From the NCBI RefSeq assembly GCF_018736065.1, contig NZ_CP076128.1, forward strand, positions 496,001 through 560,000: a stretch of 64,000 nt of DNA, read 5' to 3'. The DNA comes from Flammeovirga kamogawensis. Its GTDB lineage: Bacteria; Bacteroidota; Bacteroidia; Cytophagales; Flammeovirgaceae. Shown here in pieces: positions 33,834-42,794 of the stretch; the stretch's first letter is position 1, and each line of letters begins with the position of its first letter. The notes under the pieces were generated by a model, which worked only from the letters and a program-made list of their open reading frames with translations, searched no databases and was not told the origin of the DNA. A program made the position numbers and the translations under genes.

Positions 33834-36608
33834 TTATACAACAATATTTACAATACGCTTAGGAACAAAAATAAACTTCTTGATTGGTTTATCTTCAACC
33901 CATTTCTGAACAACCTCATTTGCAAAAACAGCAGCTTTAGCATCTTCTTGAGAGATATCCATTGGTAAATCTAACTTAACACGCATTTTACCATTAATAG
34001 AAACTGGATAAGTATGTGATGCTTCTACCAATAAAGCAGGGTTAAACTCAGGGAAACTTTCAGTAACAATACTTGCAGTATGTCCGAGTGCATCTTGCCA
34101 TAATTCTTCAGCAATGTGTGGTGCAAATGGAGATACAATAATTAATAATTGCTCAAGAACTTCTTTTTTATGGCATTTAGCTGCTGCTAATTCGTTTACA
34201 CAAACCATAAATGCAGGTACAGTAGTATTTAAGCTTAAGCTTTCCATATCTTCTCCTGCTTTCTTGATTGTCTTGTGTAAGATTTTCAATTCAGCATCTG
34301 TTGCTTTACCATCTACTACAATCAATTTTCCTTCGTCAGTATAGAATAATCTCCATAGCTTTCTCAAGAATTTCCAAACACCATCAATACCTTGCATTGA
34401 CCATGGTTTTGATTGTTCTACAGGGCCTAAGAACATTTCGTATAAGCGAAGTGTATCAGCACCATATTTTTCGATAACTACATCTGGATTCACAACATTG
34501 TATTTAGATTTTGACATCTTTTCTACAACAGATCCACACATATATTTACCATCTTCTAAAATGAATTCAGCATTAGCATAATCAGGTCTCCATTTTTTGA
34601 AAGCTTCTGTATCTAATTCATCGTTAGTAACGATATTTACATCAACATATAGCTCTTGTACATCGTAATCCTTTCTTAAGCCATAAGAAACAAACTGATT
34701 TGTACCTTTAACTCTGTAAACAAAGTTAGAACGACCTTGGATCATTCCTTGGTTTACAATGCGTTTGAATGGCTCTTCATGGCTAATAAAGCCCATGTCG
34801 TATAAGAACATGTTCCAGAAACGCGAGTACAATAAGTGTCCAGTTGCGTGTTCTGTACCACCAACATAAAGGTCTACTTGATTCCAATATTCAGCAGCTT
34901 CTTTACTTACAAAGGCCTCTTTATTTTGAGGATCCATATAACGTAAGAAGTACCAAGAAGAACCAGCCCAACCAGGCATAGTAGTTAATTCGTAACCAAA
35001 TTTATTGTCAAATTTCCAATCTTTAGCATTACCTAAAGGAGGATCACCATCTTCTGTTGGAAGGTAGTTTTCTACTTCTGGTAAATTTAATGGCAACTGA
35101 CTATCAGGAACTAATTGAGGATTGTCATTTTCATCAAAATAAACTGGAACTGGTTCACCCCAATATCTCTGACGAGAGAATACTGCATCACGAATACGGA
35201 AGTTGACTTTTTGTTTACCAACACCTAATTCTAATGCTTTATCAATGGCAACTCTAATAGCTTCATCAGTTTCTAAACCGTTTAAGAAGCCAGAATTAAT
35301 CATTTTACCCCTTTTAACCTCCGTAGGGTTTTCCATGTCTTCTGTTCCTTCAATTACACGAATAATCGGTAAATCGAATTTTTCAGCAAAACGGAAATCA
35401 CGGTCATCAGAAGAAGGCACAGCCATAACTACACCTGTTCCATAACCAGATAGTACATAATCAGCAATCCATAAAGGAACTTCTTCTCCAGTAATAGGAT
35501 TGATAACATGAGAACCTGTAAATACACCAGAAACAGTTTTTACGTCAGATTGACGATCACGCTCTGATCTATTTTTAGCAGTTTCAACATATGCTTCAAC
35601 ATCAGTTTTTTGTGCGTCAGTTGTTAATTCAGCAACTAATTCATGTTCAGGAGCAATTACTACATAAGAAACACCAAAAATTGTGTCTACACGTGTTGTA
35701 AAAGCAGTTAGCGTAATATCTTTTTCAGCAACTTTAAAATCCAATTCGCAACCAATTGATTTACCAATCCAGTTACGTTGCATTTCTTTTAATGCATCTG
35801 ACCAATTTAAGCCATCTAAATTTCCTAATAGACGATCTGCATATGCTGTGATACGCATCATCCATTGTTTCATTTTCTTGCGTTCAACTGGGTGGCCACC
35901 TCTTTCAGAAACACCATCTTTTACTTCATCATTTGCAAGTACTGTTCCTAGTGCAGGACACCAGTTTACCATTGCTTCTGATAAGAATGTAAGACGATAT
36001 TGTAATAAAATTGTAGCTTTTTCTGCTTCAGAGAAGTTTTTCCATTCTGCAGCAGTGAACTCTGTAGAATTATCATCTTTTTCAGCGTTGATTCCAGCAG
36101 AACCATTTGCTTCAAAAAGAGCGATCAATTCTTTTATATCTTTTGCTTTATTAGCGTCTTTATCGTACCAAGCATTGAATAATTGTTCAAAAATCCATTG
36201 CGTCCATCTATAATATTCAGGAGAAGAAGTTTGAACTTCACGGCTCCAGTCAAAACTGAAACCAATTTTATTCATTTGTCCTTTGAAAGTCTTGATATTA
36301 GCTTCCGTTGTAATTGCAGGGTGCTGTCCAGTTTCGATAGCATATTGTTCTGCAGGAAGACCAAATGAATCAAATCCCATTGGATGTAGAACATTGAATC
36401 CTTTTAGCCTTTTAAATCGAGAAACAATATCAGAAGCGATATATCCCATTGGATGACCTACATGAAGACCAGCTCCAGAAGGATAAGGGAACATATCTAA
36501 TGCGTAATATTTTGGCTTACTTTTATCAATATCAACTTTATAGATATTGTTTTCTTGCCAGTATTTCTGCCATTTAGGCTCGAATGAATTATGATTATAT
36601 TCAGACAT
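33834..36608 (-). CDS. leuS: Leucyl-tRNA synthetase
   Basis: The 924-residue enzyme charges tRNA-Leu. The class I signatures are both present: HVGH at 49-52 after PYPSGAGL, and KMSKS at 697-701. The CP1 editing domain (about 240-430) includes the TAFTTRVDTIFGVSYVVI block, and the WAGSSWYFLRYMDP segment follows. The length is normal. A loop of about 35 residues around 160-195 contains a short Glu/Asn/Ala-rich insert and is a common variable site in Bacteroidota. The gene is transcribed alone, with a candidate promoter box about 70 bases upstream and a strong terminator. Confidence 0.98.
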   Translation of the reverse strand: MSEYNHNSFEPKWQKYWQENNIYKVDIDKSKPKYYALDMFPYPSGAGLHVGHPMGYIASDIVSRFKRLKGFNVLHPMGFDSFGLPAEQYAIETGQHPAITTEANIKTFKGQMNKIGFSFDWSREVQTSSPEYYRWTQWIFEQLFNAWYDKDANKAKDIKELIALFEANGSAGINAEKDDNSTEFTAAEWKNFSEAEKATILLQYRLTFLSEAMVNWCPALGTVLANDEVKDGVSERGGHPVERKKMKQWMMRITAYADRLLGNLDGLNWSDALKEMQRNWIGKSIGCELDFKVAEKDITLTAFTTRVDTIFGVSYVVIAPEHELVAELTTDAQKTDVEAYVETAKNRSERDRQSDVKTVSGVFTGSHVINPITGEEVPLWIADYVLSGYGTGVVMAVPSSDDRDFRFAEKFDLPIIRVIEGTEDMENPTEVKRGKMINSGFLNGLETDEAIRVAIDKALELGVGKQKVNFRIRDAVFSRQRYWGEPVPVYFDENDNPQLVPDSQLPLNLPEVENYLPTEDGDPPLGNAKDWKFDNKFGYELTTMPGWAGSSWYFLRYMDPQNKEAFVSKEAAEYWNQVDLYVGGTEHATGHLLYSRFWNMFLYDMGFISHEEPFKRIVNQGMIQGRSNFVYRVKGTNQFVSYGLRKDYDVQELYVDVNIVTNDELDTEAFKKWRPDYANAEFILEDGKYMCGSVVEKMSKSKYNVVNPDVVIEKYGADTLRLYEMFLGPVEQSKPWSMQGIDGVWKFLRKLWRLFYTDEGKLIVVDGKATDAELKILHKTIKKAGEDMESLSLNTTVPAFMVCVNELAAAKCHKKEVLEQLLIIVSPFAPHIAEELWQDALGHTASIVTESFPEFNPALLVEASHTYPVSINGKMRVKLDLPMDISQEDAKAAVFANEVVQKWVEDKPIKKFIFVPKRIVNIVV

Positions 36609-36680
36609 ACGTTTGTTGTATTCTAAAAAATGATTTTGTTCTAAATTGAGTCAATTCTGATTTTTGATCAAAATGACCTG

Positions 36681-36688
36681 CAAAGATA
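36681..36688 (-). promoter_or_regulatory. Candidate -7 box of leuS
   Basis: Read on the minus strand the bases TATCTTTG match TAnnTTTG, about 73 nt before the leuS start. No matching -33 TTTG is seen, so it is tentative. Confidence 0.35.
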
Positions 36689-36763
36689 AAAATAAATGTG
36701 TATCTGTATTGATAACTTGGGGATGAATCGTCGATTTTCTAAAAAGAAAAAAATAAACGTAAA

Positions 36764-37219
36764 TTATAAGACGTTTTTAATCATAATTTTTCTTCCATTA
36801 AAGAGTACATCTTCATTTTTTGCTTTTCCAACTAATAATTTACCAATAGGAGATTGAGCAGAAATGGCAAATATAACCTCATCTTCAAATTTTACTTGGC
36901 CAATACTTATACTTAGGTAATACGTTCCGTTTGGAGTTACTACAAGGTTTCCAGGTTGAATATGTAAAGTATCTTCTTCTTTTAATGCTTCCATAACACG
37001 CAACTGTTGTACGCTTTTGGCCAATTGTTCGGCCATTTTATCTTTTTCTAGATGCATCATAGCACGAGAAGTATCATACTTATCGCCTGCAGTACTTCTT
37101 GTTTCTGTATTAGCAGCTTGTTGTGCAGAATCCATTGCATCTTCAGAAGTTTTTATTTTCTGAATAACAGATTCTTTAAGGTGCTGTTTTAATCTTTTCT
37201 TAAATTCTTTATCGATCAT
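36764..37219 (-). CDS. GreA/GreB-like protein (often misannotated as 3-oxoacyl-ACP synthase)
   Basis: A 151-residue cytosolic protein in two parts. Residues 1-80 form a coiled-coil-type helical hairpin (SAQQAANTETRSTAGDKYDT, then SVQQLRVMEAL). Residues 85-151 form a beta domain with PIGKLLVGKAKNEDVLFNGR, which matches the C-terminal domain of GreA/GreB elongation factors. The acidic tip residues that let Gre factors stimulate RNA cleavage by RNA polymerase are not obvious. Similar Bacteroidota proteins often carry the wrong label 3-oxoacyl-ACP synthase. It lies between lysA and leuS on the same strand, with a terminator after lysA. Confidence 0.8.
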   Translation of the reverse strand: MIDKEFKKRLKQHLKESVIQKIKTSEDAMDSAQQAANTETRSTAGDKYDTSRAMMHLEKDKMAEQLAKSVQQLRVMEALKEEDTLHIQPGNLVVTPNGTYYLSISIGQVKFEDEVIFAISAQSPIGKLLVGKAKNEDVLFNGRKIMIKNVL

Positions 37220-37248
37220 AAGATCAAATATATTGTTTTCATTGATAT

Positions 37249-37282
37249 AAAAAAACGCCTAAACCATTTCTGATTTAGACGC
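37249..37282 (-). terminator. Intrinsic terminator of lysA
   Basis: On the minus strand GCGtCTAAA pairs with TTTAGgCGT around a 10-nt loop and is followed by seven T, about 30 bases after the lysA stop. Confidence 0.8.
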
Positions 37283-37307
37283 ATATCAATGTGAGTTGAT
37301 TATATTT

Positions 37308-38579
37308 TTAGTCTTCAGTAGATACTTCTTCTTGAACGATAGGAGTATTTGCAAAAATATCTACCTGTCCACGAGTAAGGTCTTCTAAAGTTTCTCTTTC
37401 TCTAATTAAATGTGGCTTACCATTAAATACTAAAACTTCTGCAGGTCTAAATCTAGAATTGTAATTAGAACTCATGCTGTAAGAATATGCACCTGCATTT
37501 TCTAAAGATAAGATATCGCCAACGCGTACTTCATTTAATTTACGATCGTAACCAAATGTATCTGTTTCACAAATATAGCCAACTACATCATATACTCTTT
37601 TAGGAGCAGATGCATTAGAAATATTAATGATGTTGTGGTAAGCATCGTACATCATTGGTCTAATCAGGTGATTTAAACCAGAATCTACACCAACAAAAAC
37701 TGCTGCAGGGCTATGTTTTAAGACATTTACTTTAGTAAGTAAATGACCACTTTCAGAAACTAAGAATTTACCAGGCTCAAACCATAATTCTAAGTCTCTG
37801 CCATAATTCTTACAGAATTCTTGAAAAGCTGCCGACATCTTTTTTCCTAATTCAGGAATGTTTGTAACGATATCATCTTCTTTATATGCTACTTTAAATC
37901 CAGAACCTAAATCAATAAATTGGAGGTTAGGGAAGTCTTTCGCACAATCAAACATAACGTTTGCTGCCATTAAAAATACTTCAGAGTCTAAGATGTCAGA
38001 ACCTGAATGCATGTGTAATCCAACTACGTTAATACCGTGGCTTTCTACCACTTTCTTAACATGTGACATTTGGAAAATTGAAACACCAAATTTAGACCCA
38101 ATATGACCTACTTGGATTTTAGCATTTCCACCAGCTGTAATATGCGGATTGATACGAATAGCACAAGGAACAGAACCTTGGAAAGTATCTCCAAACTGCT
38201 CTAAAATGGCAATGTTATCAATATTAATAACAACACCTAAAGCAACAGCTTCTTGTATTTCATCAAATGAAACTGAGTTAGGAGTAAATAAGATTCTCTC
38301 TGCAGGAAACCCAGCTTTTAGTCCAAGTAGTACTTCTTGTATCGATACAGCATCTAAATCTACACCATGTTCTTTTACAAGTTTAAGAATACTAAGATTA
38401 GATAGTGATTTCATAGCATATTTAATTCTAAGATTAACTCCGTTAAAAGAGTCTCTTAATAAATTAATTTGGCTCACAATCTTATCTGCATCATAAACAT
38501 ATACAGGTGTTTGAAATTGATTTGCAATATCTGTAACAGGTACACCCTGGATCGAATATTCTGAATTATTTAATTCCAT
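37308..38579 (-). CDS. lysA: Diaminopimelate decarboxylase
   Basis: A 423-residue PLP enzyme that makes lysine from meso-diaminopimelate, the last step of the pathway. PLP attaches to Lys57 in RIKYAMKSLSN. HMHSGSDI and the GSGFKVAY glycine loop bind the cofactor, and the substrate motifs EPGKFLVSESG and CETDTFGYD are in place, with the Cys supplied by the partner subunit. Fold III alanine-racemase-like barrel plus C-terminal beta domain; length is normal. The last 20 residues form an acidic tail beyond the fold. Monocistronic, with a -7-like box about 40 nt upstream and its own terminator. Confidence 0.97.
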   Translation of the reverse strand: MELNNSEYSIQGVPVTDIANQFQTPVYVYDADKIVSQINLLRDSFNGVNLRIKYAMKSLSNLSILKLVKEHGVDLDAVSIQEVLLGLKAGFPAERILFTPNSVSFDEIQEAVALGVVINIDNIAILEQFGDTFQGSVPCAIRINPHITAGGNAKIQVGHIGSKFGVSIFQMSHVKKVVESHGINVVGLHMHSGSDILDSEVFLMAANVMFDCAKDFPNLQFIDLGSGFKVAYKEDDIVTNIPELGKKMSAAFQEFCKNYGRDLELWFEPGKFLVSESGHLLTKVNVLKHSPAAVFVGVDSGLNHLIRPMMYDAYHNIINISNASAPKRVYDVVGYICETDTFGYDRKLNEVRVGDILSLENAGAYSYSMSSNYNSRFRPAEVLVFNGKPHLIRERETLEDLTRGQVDIFANTPIVQEEVSTED

Positions 38580-38618
38580 CTGAGGAAAAACGTTATTATT
38601 ATTAATATTTTGATATTA

Positions 38619-38626
38619 CAAAAGTA
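38619..38626 (-). promoter_or_regulatory. Candidate -7 box of lysA
   Basis: Read on the minus strand the bases TACTTTTG match TAnnTTTG about 40 nt before the lysA start; no convincing -33 box was found. Confidence 0.35.
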
Positions 38627-38779
38627 TAGAGAAAATCATTTTATACCATATTATTAGATTTAATATACATAAATAACAACACTTGTTTTATTTATAACAT
38701 TTGGTTAAATATCTGTTTATTTGAGTAAAAAGTAAGAAATAGAGAGGTATATTAATATTCTAATCAAATAGCATCTATA

Positions 38780-39961
38780 ATGAGGTACCTAATTACTGTT
38801 TTTTTTATTATTACTGGAACGGTTTTTTGCTCAGGGCAATCAGGCATTAATAAAAAGCCAATTAATGATTTTAGTTTTTCATTATTAAACTCATTATCAG
38901 AAACTGAAAATAATGGTAATATTTTTATATCACCAATAAGCATATATACTTCTTTAAGTATGATAACAAATGGTGCAAGCTATGGTACTAAATCAGAAAT
39001 GATTAATTATTTAGGTTTTGAAAATGATGAACTTGTGTTACTAAATTCATATAACCTTAACTTAAATAAAGAACTGAAATCAAATAAAGAAACTTCTTCA
39101 GCAAATGCTTTATGGTATCCTAAGAACCTGTCGGTTAAAACGATGTTTAAGAAAACCCTTGAAGGAAGTTATGCAGCAAAAATTAAAGGAGTTGATTTTA
39201 ACAAACCTGATAAAGTTGAAAAATCAATTAATAACTGGGTCGCAAACGAAACCAACGATAAAATTACGAATATAATTAGTGACATATCAAAAGATGATAG
39301 AATGATACTAGTTAATACTTTATATTTTAATGGTATTTGGCAACATCAATTTGATGAAAAACTAACTAAAGATAGAGATTTTGTTAAAGAGGATGGGAGT
39401 GTAGTAAAAGCAGCGTTTATCTCTGAAAATAATCAGCTTTATAAAAGAGTTATTACTACTACTATTTATGCAATTGATATACCTTATAAAGGAGGTGATT
39501 TTACGATGACGCTTTTAATGCCGTTTGATAAAACGGTTAAGATGAATGATTTTGTGAAAACTTTATCTTCAGAAAAGCTAAGAAGTATTAATGAAAAGAT
39601 GGAATTAAAAGAAGTTTATCTTTTGTTCCCTAAATTAAAAGTTGATTACGAAATTGATATGGTAGAAACGCTTAAAAATCAAGGTTTATCCTCACCATTT
39701 AATTATTCGGCTCAATTTGAAAACCTATTTAAACAATATGATGAAGATTTACATATTTCTAAAATTGCTCATAAAACATTTTTAGATGTAAATGAGATGG
39801 GTACTGAAGCTGCAGCTGCTACAGCTGTAAGTATTAGTAGAAGTTCGTTTAATCCAGAAAAAAAAGAATTTTATTTTGATAGACCATTTGTATTGATAAT
39901 TAAGAATACAAAAACGTCTAACATTATTTTTATGGGAGTAATTAGAGAACCTAGTTATTAA
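38780..39961 (+). CDS. Serpin-family protease inhibitor
   Basis: A 393-residue serpin with a signal peptide (FFIITGTVFCSGQ), so it is exported. Core serpin blocks are present: NALWYPKNL at about 111-119, LVNTLYFNGIWQHQFD near 175-190, and the C-terminal FYFDRPFVLIIKNTKTSNIIFMGVI. The reactive-centre loop starts with the hinge GTEAAAATA at 341-349; small residues here are the mark of inhibitory serpins. Counting from Gly341 as P15, Ser355-Ser356 would be P1-P1' with Arg354 at P2; a one-residue shift would make Arg the P1. It probably blocks serine or cysteine proteases outside the cell. Its stop overlaps the convergent Sel1 gene by 4 bases. Confidence 0.93.
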   Translation: MRYLITVFFIITGTVFCSGQSGINKKPINDFSFSLLNSLSETENNGNIFISPISIYTSLSMITNGASYGTKSEMINYLGFENDELVLLNSYNLNLNKELKSNKETSSANALWYPKNLSVKTMFKKTLEGSYAAKIKGVDFNKPDKVEKSINNWVANETNDKITNIISDISKDDRMILVNTLYFNGIWQHQFDEKLTKDRDFVKEDGSVVKAAFISENNQLYKRVITTTIYAIDIPYKGGDFTMTLLMPFDKTVKMNDFVKTLSSEKLRSINEKMELKEVYLLFPKLKVDYEIDMVETLKNQGLSSPFNYSAQFENLFKQYDEDLHISKIAHKTFLDVNEMGTEAAAATAVSISRSSFNPEKKEFYFDRPFVLIIKNTKTSNIIFMGVIREPSY

Positions 39962-41982
39962 TTTGAACATAAGTTTTCATACTTAGAATCTAATTTTATT
40001 CCCAAAGCTTTTACTTTCTGAAAAACTCCACAAGCTTTGTATTTGTCACCTTGTTGGAATAAAAGTTTACCTTGAGTGTAAAATAACTCACCTTTAATAG
40101 CAGAATAATTATCCTTGAAATCTTTCAACATTGAGAAGTCATCAGCTTTTGCTAAAGCAATTTCAATCTGTAATAATGCACTATTTACTTCACCAATTTC
40201 TGCGTAAGCAACAGCTTGTTTATTCATTACAGTAATAAATTCTTGATGGTTACCATCAACTTCGTCAAATGATTTAATATACAGGTCGTATTGTTTAATT
40301 GCATCTACAGTTTTTCCTTGCCCGTTAAGTATATCACCCATTAGAAGGAATGCTTTAGGGTCTGCATTTGTATTTTCGGAATTGACATAAGAGGCTTGAG
40401 TCATATAGGTATTTGCATATGCCATTGCTTCGTTTGTTGAAGATGTTCCATCTACACCACCAGCTACATTGTCTTTTGTATACAAATCAGCCATTTTTAA
40501 ATAAGCATCTTGACTTCCTAGAGCAATTGCTTTTTTATAATGCATTTCTGCTGTAGAGGGATTGGCTACAGTTTGACATTTCCCTTCTTTATAGATATCA
40601 CCTAATAATAATTCAGCTTCTGCATTATTTTGTAAACTTGCTTTTTGTAACCAAACAATTGCAGGGGCTTTATCATTTTTAAAATAATATCTACCAAGCA
40701 TCATCTGAGCTTCAATATCACCTTGGTTAGCACTGAATGTAGCATATTCTAAATCAGATTTATTAAGGTATTGATCAATATTTAATGTCTTTAATGTATC
40801 AGCAGCAGATTGAATGCCATGGTTTGCTGCTTTAAGATACCATCTAACTGCCTTTTCATCACTTTTAGGAACACCAATACCTTGCTTGTACATATTGCCA
40901 AGTAAATATTCTGCAGAATCAGAACCAACAAAAGCAGCTTGTCTTCGCCATTTAAAGGCAGAAGCATCATTTCTTTTAATTAATGAATCTCCTTTTAAGT
41001 ATAAATCTGATAGTGCTAACATTGCTGGTGTGTAATCTTGTAAAGCAGATCGTTGACAAAATTCCACTGCTTTAATCATGTCCTGAGTTCCAGCTACAGG
41101 TGCTTCGTAATACTTATAAAGTTCATATTGTGCAACTGCATTGTTATTTGTAATTGCTTGATATTTAATGAACTCAATGTCATTGTCTTTAATGAATGTT
41201 TTTACATCCATTTTCTCAAGTTCTTTTGCCGCCTCTTGAATACCATTATTAGAAGCTTTAACAAAAAATTCAACAGCTTTCTGTGTATCCTTTCTTCCTA
41301 AAAGTCCATTTTTATAAAAAAGTCCTAATTCATATTGAGCAAGGCCATAGTTGTCGGCTGCTGAATTAGAAAATAGATTAAAGCTTTTTTCTAAATCTTG
41401 TTTTACATCTGTACCATTTTTATATGCAATACCTAAATCATATTCAGATTTAGCAGACCCATTATGGGCTAAATATTTTTGATATAATATGTCAGATTCT
41501 TTTTTATTATAATTTTTTGTATCAAGTGCGTCTAGTTGGTCTTTTGAGTCTTTATAACCAGCATTCCATGATATTAAAAAATAATGAATTGATAAGTTTA
41601 CGTCTTTAGTAACCTGTGAGCCTTCTTTGTAGAATTTACCTAATAAATAAGCCGACTCAATTGAACCACCATCTGCTGCAATTGTATATAACTTAATTGC
41701 ACTACCATATTCATTTTTAGCAACTTTTAAATTTGCTAATTGGAAAGATGCTTCTACATGCCCTTTTATAGCTGCTTTTTCATAATAATGAGCCGCCTTT
41801 TTTAAGTTAACTTTTTCGAGTTCTCCTTTTTGGTAAATGAGTCCTAATTCATACCAAAGTTCTGGGTTGTCAGTAAATTTTGCTTCTTTTTTTAATTGTT
41901 CAACATTTTGAGAAAATGAAGAATTTGAGAAAAGGAATATAATTAAAAAAAGTGCTGAAAATTTTATAATGTATTTGATCAT
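39958..41982 (-). CDS. Sel1-repeat (TPR-like) exported protein
   Basis: The 674-residue product has a signal peptide (SALFLIIFLFSNSSFSQ) and then about 12 Sel1-like repeats of 36-38 residues, such as AQYELGLFYKNGLLGRKDTQKAVEFF and AEYLLGNMYKQGIGVPKSDEKAVRWY. Each packs as an alpha-alpha hairpin. The last 130 residues are more typical TPR units with LLMGDILNGQGKTVDAIKQY. Such proteins serve as scaffolds for periplasmic or membrane complexes. No catalytic domain. The gene runs convergently into the serpin gene with a 4-base stop overlap and no terminator between them. Partner unknown. Confidence 0.92.
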   Translation of the reverse strand: MIKYIIKFSALFLIIFLFSNSSFSQNVEQLKKEAKFTDNPELWYELGLIYQKGELEKVNLKKAAHYYEKAAIKGHVEASFQLANLKVAKNEYGSAIKLYTIAADGGSIESAYLLGKFYKEGSQVTKDVNLSIHYFLISWNAGYKDSKDQLDALDTKNYNKKESDILYQKYLAHNGSAKSEYDLGIAYKNGTDVKQDLEKSFNLFSNSAADNYGLAQYELGLFYKNGLLGRKDTQKAVEFFVKASNNGIQEAAKELEKMDVKTFIKDNDIEFIKYQAITNNNAVAQYELYKYYEAPVAGTQDMIKAVEFCQRSALQDYTPAMLALSDLYLKGDSLIKRNDASAFKWRRQAAFVGSDSAEYLLGNMYKQGIGVPKSDEKAVRWYLKAANHGIQSAADTLKTLNIDQYLNKSDLEYATFSANQGDIEAQMMLGRYYFKNDKAPAIVWLQKASLQNNAEAELLLGDIYKEGKCQTVANPSTAEMHYKKAIALGSQDAYLKMADLYTKDNVAGGVDGTSSTNEAMAYANTYMTQASYVNSENTNADPKAFLLMGDILNGQGKTVDAIKQYDLYIKSFDEVDGNHQEFITVMNKQAVAYAEIGEVNSALLQIEIALAKADDFSMLKDFKDNYSAIKGELFYTQGKLLFQQGDKYKACGVFQKVKALGIKLDSKYENLCSN

Positions 41983-42124
41983 TATTATTAGATCTCTTTC
42001 TATATTTTATGATGATGTACTATAATAACATCAAAAATGATTTTTTCTTGTATTGATGATGAAACTTTTTTTAAATATTTGCTTTTATTTAAAAACATGA
42101 TAAAAAAAGTAATATTTTTATAAC

Positions 42125-42793
42125 ATGACATCTACTCTTCGACGTTTATTTACTTTCTTTTTTCTTGTAATTCTATATCAATCAAATATGGTATTTGGGC
42201 AAGACTCTCTTGGTACTGCTTTCAAAAAAGGACGTGCTTTATTGCAATTATCGTCATCTACTGATGCAGTTAATTATTACTCAGGATCACAGAACCTTCC
42301 ATTATCTACCGGTTTAACAGGTTTTGATCTAAAAGTGGATAGTCATTTTTTTGTAAGAGATAATTTTAGTGTTGGTGGTAGATTGGAACTGACTAGGTCA
42401 TTAACAGAGCAATTGTTTCAGAATGAAAGTGAAAGATTTAAACTAGGTATTGTTTTTAGAAGGTATTTAACCAAAATGTCTAATGGAGGAATTTACCCCG
42501 AAGTGACTTTATCTTATGGAAGGACTTATAATTCTGCAAATATTAATTATCAGCAACTCATTATAAATGAAGAATTCACGGGTAATTTTTTTGGAGGAGG
42601 TATTGGTGTAGGCTTTACTTACTTGGTTGGTCAGCATTTTGGAATTGATGTAGGCTTAAATTATAATTTATATTTAGTAGATGGTAACACAACAGATTTA
42701 GTTGCTAATGTTTCAGAGTCTACAAATTTTACAGAAGTAAAAGTTTCTTTTAGAGTTGGTATTGTTATTCTATTACATAAACAAAGTAATTAA
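42125..42793 (+). CDS. Outer-membrane beta-barrel protein
   Basis: A 222-residue protein with a signal peptide ending FGQ, followed by alternating strands and turns: GRALLQLSSSTDAVNYYSGS, FDLKVDSHFFVRDNFSVGGR, LGIVFRRYLTK, YPEVTLSYGRTY, then GVGFTYLVGQHFGIDVGLNY. The C-terminus reads VKVSFRVGIVILLHKQSN. This fits an 8-strand OmpW/OmpX-like or Bacteroidota 'outer membrane beta-barrel' family member. It ends 1 base before the next gene, so both should be made from one transcript. Function unknown; the pairing with a surface-antigen barrel suggests a linked role at the outer membrane. Confidence 0.75.
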   Translation: MTSTLRRLFTFFFLVILYQSNMVFGQDSLGTAFKKGRALLQLSSSTDAVNYYSGSQNLPLSTGLTGFDLKVDSHFFVRDNFSVGGRLELTRSLTEQLFQNESERFKLGIVFRRYLTKMSNGGIYPEVTLSYGRTYNSANINYQQLIINEEFTGNFFGGGIGVGFTYLVGQHFGIDVGLNYNLYLVDGNTTDLVANVSESTNFTEVKVSFRVGIVILLHKQSN

Positions 42794-42794
42794 T

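Noticed and set aside
35683-36213. 176-codon open frame opposite leuS
   Set aside because: It lies wholly antisense to a certain leuS gene and is an open shadow frame with no domain, signal or context.
38149-38496. 115-codon frame opposite lysA
   Set aside because: Antisense to lysA, no start context, no recognisable domain.
38580-38779. Lysine riboswitch ahead of lysA
   Set aside because: The 200-bp gap is AT-rich, with only a promoter-like box and no room or sequence for a lysine aptamer before the probable transcription start.
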